Program-made: the position numbers and the translations under genes
From: an uncultured Lachnospiraceae bacterium
GTDB lineage: Bacteria; Bacillota; Clostridia; Lachnospirales; Lachnospiraceae
Direction: 5' to 3'
DNA length: 20,037 bases
Assembly (NCBI GenBank): GCA_937885345.1
Contig: CAKZZH010000021.1
Location: 1 to 20,037 of the forward strand
Part shown: piece by piece, positions 14,303-20,037 of the stretch
Layout of the letters: the number at the start of each line of letters is the position of its first letter
Position numbering within the stretch: the first letter of the stretch is position 1
Notes under the pieces: model-generated
Told to the model about the DNA's origin: nothing
What the model saw: the letters and a program-made list of their open reading frames with translations, nothing else
Database searches by the model: none

Positions 14303-14334
14303 TAGCTTTAATCAGCAACAAAGGAGACATAGAA

Positions 14335-16839
14335 ATGAGCGATCATAATAATATCAGTCCTGATGCGTTTGACATGGTGCACGATGTCGAGTTGAAGAAG
14401 ACAATGGAAGATTCGTACATCGATTATGCGATGAGCGTTATTGCAGCGAGAGCCCTTCCGGATGCGAGGGACGGTATGAAGCCGGTTCAGAGAAGAATCC
14501 TCTGGTCCATGATTGAACTGAATAACGGCCCGGATAAGCCGCATCGTAAGTGTGCGCGTATCGTCGGTGATACAATGGGTAAATATCATCCCCATGGTGA
14601 TTCTTCAATCTATGAAGCGTTGGTTAAGCTCGCTCAGGATTTCAATACGAGATATCCGCTTGTTGACGGACACGGTAACTTTGGTAGCGTGGACGGTGAC
14701 GGGGCGGCTGCAATGCGATATACGGAGGCCCGTCTCAGTAAAATATCCATGGAAATGACCGCCGATCTTGATAAAGATACGGTTGATTTTGCGCCGAACT
14801 TTGATGAGACGGAGAAGGAGCCTGTCGTACTTCCCGCAAGATTTCCGAATCTTCTTGTTAACGGAACCAGCGGTATTGCGGTCGGTATGGCTACCAATAT
14901 CCCGCCTCACAATCTTCGCGAGGTTATCGGTGCGGTTGTTAAAATCATTGATAACAGGATCAGCGAGGGACGCGAGACCGATATCGAGGAACTTATGGAA
15001 ATCGTGAAGGGGCCGGATTTTCCCACAGGAGCAACGATTCTCGGAAGAAGAGGTATCGATGAGGCTTACAGGACCGGCCGCGGTAAAATAAAAGTTCGCG
15101 CGGTTACCGAGATTGAGACGCTTGCGAACGGCAAGCAGGAAATCATCATAACCGAGCTTCCGTATATGGTTAATAAGGCGCTTTTGATCCAGAAGATTGC
15201 AGAGCTTGTACGAGATAAGAAAATTGACGGAATCACAAACGTGATCGATCAGTCAAATATGCAGGGAACAAGGGTGAGCATCGAGCTTCGCCGTGATGCC
15301 AATGCAAATGTAATTCTTAACAAACTGTATAAGCATACGCAGATGCAGGATACCTTTGGTGTTAATATGCTTGCGCTTGTCGGAGGCGAGCCCAAAGTCC
15401 TTAATCTGAAGGATGCGCTTACGGTTTATATCAAACATCAGGAAGATGTTGTAACAAGAAGATGTCGTTTTGAACTTAACAAAGCGAAGGAGAGAGCTCA
15501 TATCCTCGAAGGATTGCTTATCGCTCTCGACAATATAGACAGAGTTATCGCGATAATCAGGGGTTCGCAGTCGGTTGCGGAAGCTAAGGAAAGCCTTATG
15601 AAAGAATTTTCCCTTTCAGAGCCGCAGGCATCGGCGATCGTTGAGATGAGACTTCGTTCACTTACCGGTCTTGAAAGAGAGAAGCTTGAAGACGAGCATG
15701 CGAAGCTTGTTATCAGAATTGCCGAGCTTGAGGGAATCCTTGCCGATGAGAATAAACTCCTTGATCTTATAAAGACCGAGATTCAGGTGATTTCCGATAA
15801 ATACGGCGATGACAGAAGAACCTCTATTGGTTTTGATGATGAAGAGATTACCGATGAGGATCTCATACCTCATGAGAATGTCGTTATCGCGAGAACCAAT
15901 CTCGGATATATCAAGAGAATGACTCCCGATAATTTTGCGGTGCAGAACCGCGGGGGTAAGGGAATTAAGGGAATGCAGACCATTGATGATGATTATATCG
16001 AGGATCTGCTTATGACCACATCTCACCATATGATGCTTATTTTTACCAATATGGGACGTGTGTACAAACTCAAAGCTTACGAGATCCCGGAGGCGTCAAG
16101 GACTGCGAGAGGTACGGCGATTGTCAATCTTCTTTCGCTCATGCCTGAGGAAAAAGTTTCCGCGATCGTCCCTGTTGACGGTATCAAGGAAGACGAATAT
16201 CTCTTTATGGCAACCAAGAAGGGTATCGTTAAGAGAACTCTCAGCAGTGAGTATGCGAATATCCGTAAGACCGGAATTCAAGCGATCACACTGCGTGACG
16301 ACGATGAGCTCATTGAGGTTAAGGCTGTAGATTCGAAAAAAGAGATCATCCTTGTTACAAAGCTCGGACAGTGCATCAGATTTGATGTTAACGAAGTCAG
16401 AGCAACCGGTAGAAGCGCAATGGGCGTTAAGGGTATGGAGCTTAAGGGCGATGATGAGGTCATCGGAATGCAGCTCAATACACAGGGTACGGATATACTT
16501 ATTGTATCTGAGAAGGGCCTTGGCAAGAAGACACCGGTCGAAGAATTTAAGACGCAGCACAGGGGCGGTTTTGGTGTAAAATGCTACAAGATCAACGAGC
16601 GAAGCGGTGAAGTTATCGGCGTTAAGGCCGTTGATGATTCGCGCGAGATCATGCTTATTACAACTGCCGGAATCATCATAAGAATGAGCGTTGAGGGCAT
16701 TTCGAGAATCGGAAGGATCACCTCCGGTGTTAAGCTTATCAATCTTGATGAGGGCGTTACGGTTGCGAAGGTTGCGAAGGTTCGCGAGGAAGAATTTGAT
16801 GATAACAATGCCGGCGATGCGCAGGACGATGAGCAGTAA
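14335..16839 (+). CDS. gyrA: DNA gyrase subunit A
   Basis: DNA-cleaving subunit of gyrase. It has 834 residues. The breakage-reunion domain has ARALPDARDGMKPVQRRILW (38-57) and catalytic Tyr129 (RYTEARLSK). The quinolone-resistance region reads HPHGDSSIYEALV, with Ser90, Ser91 and Glu94 at the positions of E. coli Ser83, Ala84 and Asp87, so no classic resistance change is visible. The C-terminal DNA-wrapping domain has the GyrA box QNRGGKG (537-543), which identifies gyrase rather than topoisomerase IV. The tail is acidic (EEEFDDNNAGDAQDDEQ), as in other GyrA proteins. AAGGAG precedes the ATG by eight bases. The next gene begins 19 bp past the stop. Confidence 0.97.
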   Translation: MSDHNNISPDAFDMVHDVELKKTMEDSYIDYAMSVIAARALPDARDGMKPVQRRILWSMIELNNGPDKPHRKCARIVGDTMGKYHPHGDSSIYEALVKLAQDFNTRYPLVDGHGNFGSVDGDGAAAMRYTEARLSKISMEMTADLDKDTVDFAPNFDETEKEPVVLPARFPNLLVNGTSGIAVGMATNIPPHNLREVIGAVVKIIDNRISEGRETDIEELMEIVKGPDFPTGATILGRRGIDEAYRTGRGKIKVRAVTEIETLANGKQEIIITELPYMVNKALLIQKIAELVRDKKIDGITNVIDQSNMQGTRVSIELRRDANANVILNKLYKHTQMQDTFGVNMLALVGGEPKVLNLKDALTVYIKHQEDVVTRRCRFELNKAKERAHILEGLLIALDNIDRVIAIIRGSQSVAEAKESLMKEFSLSEPQASAIVEMRLRSLTGLEREKLEDEHAKLVIRIAELEGILADENKLLDLIKTEIQVISDKYGDDRRTSIGFDDEEITDEDLIPHENVVIARTNLGYIKRMTPDNFAVQNRGGKGIKGMQTIDDDYIEDLLMTTSHHMMLIFTNMGRVYKLKAYEIPEASRTARGTAIVNLLSLMPEEKVSAIVPVDGIKEDEYLFMATKKGIVKRTLSSEYANIRKTGIQAITLRDDDELIEVKAVDSKKEIILVTKLGQCIRFDVNEVRATGRSAMGVKGMELKGDDEVIGMQLNTQGTDILIVSEKGLGKKTPVEEFKTQHRGGFGVKCYKINERSGEVIGVKAVDDSREIMLITTAGIIIRMSVEGISRIGRITSGVKLINLDEGVTVAKVAKVREEEFDDNNAGDAQDDEQ

Positions 16840-16858
16840 GCGGGTTCTTGGAGCAGCG

Positions 16859-17701
16859 ATGAGAGAGATAGACGTAGAAGAGATAAGTTCGAATATTAGG
16901 GATATGTGCATTGAAGCGGCACATTTTCTGACTGATGATGTTAAGGCGGCGCTGGATAACGGCGCTGCCAGTGATGCATCGCCTCTTGGAAGGCAGATAC
17001 TTACCCAGCTTCAGGAGAATCTGAAGATTGCGGGCGAGGAAATGATTCCGATCTGCCAGGATACCGGGATGGCGGTGTTTTTTGTTAAAATAGGGCAGGA
17101 GGTTCACATTAAAGGCGGGCTTTTGACAGATGCGATCAATGAAGGAGTAAGACGCGGATATACTGAAGGGTTCCTTCGTAAGAGCGTGGTTGCGGATCCT
17201 TTAAAGCGCGTAAATACGGGCGATAATACACCTGCCGTGATCCACTATGACATAGTGCCGGGCGATAAGCTTGAGATAATTCTTGCGCCCAAGGGCTTCG
17301 GCTCGGAGAATATGAGTAAAATATATATGCTCAAGCCGGCGGACGGAATTGAGGGCGTGAAGGAGGCTGTTTTATCGGCGGTAAAAGATGCCGGACCGAA
17401 TGCGTGTCCTCCGATGGTGCTTGGCGTGGGCATCGGCGGAACTTTCGAGAAAGCAGCCTTGCTTGCCAAAGAAGCGCTGACGCGGGACATTTCAAAACCT
17501 TCCGAAATCCCTTATATTGCGGAACTTGAGAAAGAGTTGCTGGAGCGGATCAACAGACTCGGTATCGGACCGGGCGGACTTGGCGGAAGCACAACGGCTT
17601 TTGCGGTCAATATAAATACTTATGCGACGCATATTGCGGGACTGCCGGTTGCGGTTAATATCTGTTGTCATGTCAATCGTCATTCAAGGAGGGTTCTATG
17701 A
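16859..17701 (+). CDS. Class I (iron-sulfur) fumarate hydratase, alpha subunit
   Basis: Catalyses fumarate + water to malate together with the beta subunit, using an oxygen-sensitive [4Fe-4S] cluster. It has 280 residues, the size of the N-terminal half of one-chain FumA. Three conserved cysteine regions that hold the cluster are present: PICQDTG (C66), GPNACPPMVLGVGIGG (C183) and VNICCHVNRH (C269 or C270). I chose the ATG at 16859, five bases after GGAG; the frame is open further upstream but only inside the 3' end of gyrA. It ends in an ATGA overlap with the beta gene. Only 19 bp separate it from gyrA, so it is probably read partly from the gyrA promoter. Tartrate dehydratase alpha is a close relative and cannot be excluded by sequence alone. 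Confidence 0.92.
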   Translation: MREIDVEEISSNIRDMCIEAAHFLTDDVKAALDNGAASDASPLGRQILTQLQENLKIAGEEMIPICQDTGMAVFFVKIGQEVHIKGGLLTDAINEGVRRGYTEGFLRKSVVADPLKRVNTGDNTPAVIHYDIVPGDKLEIILAPKGFGSENMSKIYMLKPADGIEGVKEAVLSAVKDAGPNACPPMVLGVGIGGTFEKAALLAKEALTRDISKPSEIPYIAELEKELLERINRLGIGPGGLGGSTTAFAVNINTYATHIAGLPVAVNICCHVNRHSRRVL

Positions 17702-18252
17702 TGGATAAGCATATTATGGTTCCTTTTGACAAAGAGACGGCGGCAGGTCTTCGCAGTGGTGATTATGTGTATCTGACCGGTACGGTTTATGTGGCGAGGG
17801 ATGCGGCGCATGCAAGAATGGATGAAGCACTCGATAGGGGTGATAAGCTTCCCTTTGAAGTGAGCGGTAATATAATATATTATATGGGGCCTTCTCCGGC
17901 GAGAGAGGGCAGGCCGATAGGTTCTGCGGGACCTACGACCGCTACCAGAATGGATAAATATGCGCCGAGGCTTCTTGATCTCGGACTTATCGGAATGATC
18001 GGCAAGGGTAAGCGTCGTCAGCCGGTAAAGGATGCGATCGTGCGTAACGGGGCCGTTTATTTTGCTGCGGTTGGCGGCGCGGGAGCGCTCCTTTCCAAAT
18101 GCATCAAGAGTTCGGAGGTTATCGCGTATGACGATCTGGGAACAGAGGCGATAAGGAAGCTTTATGTTGAGGATTTTCCGGTGATCGTGGTAATTGATTC
18201 GACGGGTGCGGATCTGTACGAGACGTCGATCCTTGAATACAGCAGGCCGTAG
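17698..18252 (+). CDS. Class I (iron-sulfur) fumarate hydratase, beta subunit
   Basis: C-terminal half of the class I fumarase active site. It has 184 residues, the family length, with LRSGDYVYLTGTVYVARDAAH near the start, GSAGPTTATRMD (75-86) and MIGKGKRRQ (100-108). The ATG at 17698 overlaps the alpha stop (ATGA) and follows AAGGAGGG, so the two subunits are translated as a coupled pair. A frame start at 17665 lies inside the alpha gene and is rejected. The pair gives a fermentative anaerobe the malate-fumarate step; the direction cannot be read from sequence. Confidence 0.92.
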   Translation: MMDKHIMVPFDKETAAGLRSGDYVYLTGTVYVARDAAHARMDEALDRGDKLPFEVSGNIIYYMGPSPAREGRPIGSAGPTTATRMDKYAPRLLDLGLIGMIGKGKRRQPVKDAIVRNGAVYFAAVGGAGALLSKCIKSSEVIAYDDLGTEAIRKLYVEDFPVIVVIDSTGADLYETSILEYSRP

Positions 18253-18332
18253 CGGCGCCGTGTATGTGCAGAGCTAACGTGCCGGGATTTCGTCGGCGCA
18301 GACAAATATTTTAGGACAGAGAGACAGGTAAG

Positions 18333-19817
18333 ATGAACAGAGTTGGATTTGATAATGACAAATATTTAAAGCTTCAGTCGGAGCGGATTAAGGAGAGAAT
18401 AGAGCAGTTCGGCGGTAAGCTGTATCTGGAGTTTGGAGGCAAGCTTTTCGATGATTTCCATGCGTCGAGGGTGTTGCCCGGTTTTAAGCCTGACAGCAAG
18501 ATAACCATGCTTTCGCAGCTCAAGGAGCACGCGGAGATCGTTATAGTCATCAATGCCGAGGATATCGAGAAGAATAAAGTCAGAGCCGACCTCGGAATCA
18601 CTTATGATATGGACGTGCTCAGACTTATCGATGCGTTCAGAGGTTACGGTCTGTATGTGGGCAGCGTGTGCCTTACAAGGTTTAATTCGCAGCCGAGCGT
18701 TATCGCATATCAGAAGAAGCTTGAGTCACTCGGAATGAAGGTTTACAGGCATTACACGATTCCCGGTTACCCTTCGGATATCAGTTATATCGTCAGCGAT
18801 GAAGGCTTTGGCAAGAATGAATATATCGAGACTTCAAGGAGCCTCGTGGTTGTAACTGCCCCGGGTCCCGGAAGCGGTAAAATGGCCACTTGCCTTTCAC
18901 AGCTTTACCATGAGTACAAGAGAGGCATCAAGGCAGGATATGCCAAATACGAGACTTTCCCGATCTGGAATATTCCTCTTAAGCATCCCGTTAACCTTGC
19001 GTATGAGGCGGCTACGGCAGATCTTAATGATGTGAATATGATCGATCCTTTCCACCTTGAAGCGTATGGAGATACGACGATCAATTACAACAGAGATGTT
19101 GAGATTTTCCCGGTTCTCTCTGCAACATTTGAGAAAATTATGGGCGAGTGTCCTTACAAGTCACCCACGGATATGGGTGTTAATATGGCGGGCTACGGAA
19201 TCGTCGATGATGAGGCGGTCAGAGAGGCGGCCAAGCAGGAGATCATCCGCAGATATTATAATACTTTGTGCCTTAAAGCACAAGGAAATGCGGACAATTC
19301 TCAGGTTCTTAAGATAGAACTTCTTATGAAGCAGGCAGGCATAACAACCGAGAACAGAAGAGTTGTCAGTGCCGCCAAAGTTAAAGCCGAGATGACGGGG
19401 GAGCCGGCTGCGGCCATCGAACTCCCCGACGGACAGGTTATTACGGGACGTACCAGCTCGCTTCTCGGAGCATCTTCGGCAATGCTTCTTAATGCGCTCA
19501 AAGTCCTTGCAGGAATCGATGATGCGGTTGAACTTATCGCGCCCGAAACCATCGATCCTATACAGGATCTTAAGACGCAGCATCTCGGAAACAAGAACCC
19601 GAGACTTCATACGGATGAGATACTTATAGCGCTTGCGATATGCGCCGTTAACGACGAACTTGCAAGGCGTGCGATGCAGCAACTGCAGAAGCTCAAAGGC
19701 TGCGAGGTTCACTCAAGCGTTATTTTATCGCCGGTTGACACAAATGTATTCCGCAAACTCGGAATCAACCTGACATGTGAGCCGGTTTACCAGACGGCCA
19801 AATTGTATCATAAGTAA
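18333..19817 (+). CDS. DUF1846 / UPF0371 family protein, function unknown
   Basis: It has 494 residues, the full length for this family, which is widespread in Clostridia, Lactobacillales and some Actinobacteria and begins with a highly typical stretch (GFDNDKYLKLQSERIKERIE, then GGKLYLEFGGKLFDDFHASR). A glycine-rich loop APGPGSGKM (around residues 175-183) after a hydrophobic strand (LVVVTA) looks like a nucleotide-binding turn, but it is one residue short of the Walker A spacing. No signal peptide or membrane segment is evident, so it is probably cytoplasmic. The ATG at 18333 has only a weak AGG upstream. It follows the fumarase pair by 80 bp on the same strand. The family assignment is from recognition of the sequence; I cannot give a reaction. 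Confidence 0.88.
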   Translation: MNRVGFDNDKYLKLQSERIKERIEQFGGKLYLEFGGKLFDDFHASRVLPGFKPDSKITMLSQLKEHAEIVIVINAEDIEKNKVRADLGITYDMDVLRLIDAFRGYGLYVGSVCLTRFNSQPSVIAYQKKLESLGMKVYRHYTIPGYPSDISYIVSDEGFGKNEYIETSRSLVVVTAPGPGSGKMATCLSQLYHEYKRGIKAGYAKYETFPIWNIPLKHPVNLAYEAATADLNDVNMIDPFHLEAYGDTTINYNRDVEIFPVLSATFEKIMGECPYKSPTDMGVNMAGYGIVDDEAVREAAKQEIIRRYYNTLCLKAQGNADNSQVLKIELLMKQAGITTENRRVVSAAKVKAEMTGEPAAAIELPDGQVITGRTSSLLGASSAMLLNALKVLAGIDDAVELIAPETIDPIQDLKTQHLGNKNPRLHTDEILIALAICAVNDELARRAMQQLQKLKGCEVHSSVILSPVDTNVFRKLGINLTCEPVYQTAKLYHK

Positions 19818-19883
19818 TGATCAGGAGTAGTGATGGAAAAGGAACACGTGGATATGGCGTGGATATGGCGGTAAAACATATAC

Positions 19884-19912
19884 TTGCAAAACAATTCATA
19901 ATGTGGTAAATT
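19884..19912 (+). promoter_or_regulatory. Likely promoter of the tRNA-Ser transcript
   Basis: TTGCAA (19884-19889) and TAAATT (19907-19912) are 17 bp apart. Transcription would start near 19919, giving a precursor leader of about 57 bases before the tRNA. The match is moderate but it lies in the only gap between the DUF1846 gene and the tRNA. Confidence 0.5.
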
Positions 19913-19975
19913 AATTAAGCGCGTGATTTACAAGCAGGTAAATAAAGCGCTGATTGAATACAATTATTGTAATTC

Positions 19976-20037
19976 GGAGAAATACTCAAGAGGCCGAAGA
20001 GGCGCCCCTGCTAAGGGTGTAGGTCGGGCAACCGGCG
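19976..20037 (+). tRNA. tRNA-Ser(GCU), 5' part, cut by window end
   Basis: It begins GGAGAAATACTCAAGAGG: acceptor strand 19976-19982, then a D arm (CTC/GAG). The anticodon stem CGCCC (20003-20007) and GGGTG (20015-20019) closes the loop CTGCTAA, so the anticodon is GCT (20010-20012), reading the serine codons AGC and AGU. A long variable arm (GTCGG...CCGGC) follows, as required for tRNA-Ser. The T arm and 3' acceptor strand lie beyond the window. Confidence 0.95.

Larger units (their letters stand above)
13447..14334. other. Long gyrB-gyrA spacer with repeats, no gene found
   Basis: In most Firmicutes gyrA follows gyrB closely; here 888 bp intervene. Several open frames cross the region on both strands (for example 13586-13999 on the plus strand), but they run through 64-bp repeats whose length is not a multiple of three. 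Successive repeats are therefore read in different frames, and none has a good ribosome site or a recognisable protein. In order it contains a diffuse GTGTGAT-rich stretch (about 13455-13520), a 14-nt motif (13528-13541), the 64-bp array, a hairpin, a 20-bp repeat, a compound inverted repeat, and the gyrA promoter. I see no convincing terminator for gyrB. Confidence 0.8.

Noticed and set aside
16691..16858. Extended N-terminus of the fumarase alpha subunit
   Set aside because: Those codons lie in the 3' end of gyrA in another frame, are Arg-rich and unlike the family; a good ribosome site precedes the ATG at 16859.
18253..18332. Terminator between fumarase beta and DUF1846
   Set aside because: Only a 6-bp GCGCCG/CGGCGC pair 33 bases apart with no paired interior and no T-tract.
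19842..19855. Possible parS site at the CACGTG core
   Set aside because: The flanks (GGAA and GATA) do not match the TGTTTCACGTGAAACA consensus; no parA or parB in the window.
19833..19874. Thirteen-codon frame (MEKEHVDMAWIWR) with GGAG five bases upstream, over an 11-bp tandem duplication GTGGATATGGC
   Set aside because: Too short to support as a gene, and the duplication explains part of it; noted only because the ribosome site looks good.

Overview
This window is the chromosomal replication-origin region of a Firmicute of the class Clostridia, most likely a Lachnospiraceae member (Butyrivibrio-like). The evidence is the gene order rsmG-mnmG-mnmE-khpB(jag)-yidC-yidD-rnpA-rpmH / dnaA-dnaN-yaaA-recF-gyrB-gyrA, the protein sequences, a single-copy YidC without an obvious lipobox, and a class I two-subunit fumarase. 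The genus is inferred from overall feel, not from a search.

Layout. Positions 73-7244 are all on the minus strand, transcribed away from the origin: ribosomal protein L34 and RNase P protein, the membrane-insertion pair yidD/yidC, the RNA-binding protein KhpB, then the tRNA-modification genes mnmE and mnmG and the 16S rRNA methyltransferase rsmG. Positions 7245-7511 hold the divergent rpmH and dnaA promoters and the left part of a bipartite oriC, with three DnaA boxes spaced exactly 11 bp and a fourth near PdnaA. From 7512 onward everything is on the plus strand: dnaA, then the right part of oriC (DnaA boxes, a run of DnaA-trio-like triplets and an AT-rich unwinding segment, about 8911-9066), then dnaN (TTG start), yaaA, recF and gyrB. 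All genes are co-directional with the fork leaving oriC.

The least ordinary part is the 888-bp gap between gyrB and gyrA (13447-14334). It has no credible gene. It holds six tandem copies of a 64-bp unit in perfect register (each carrying an inverted CATA...TATG pair at fixed distance), then an 8-bp-stem hairpin, a 20-bp tandem repeat, and a compound inverted repeat of about 190 bp whose right arm is duplicated. The unit length is not a multiple of three, so this is not a protein repeat. I do not recognise the element; it is my best candidate for something undescribed.

Downstream of gyrA are the alpha and beta subunits of an iron-sulfur fumarase (overlapping ATGA, probably reading through from gyrA), a DUF1846/UPF0371 protein of unknown function, and the first 62 bases of a tRNA-Ser(GCU) cut by the window edge. 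A second point worth checking is a cluster of four DnaA-box-like sites inside mnmE, including the only perfect TTATCCACA I found in the window, spaced 21 bp in step with a protein heptad repeat.
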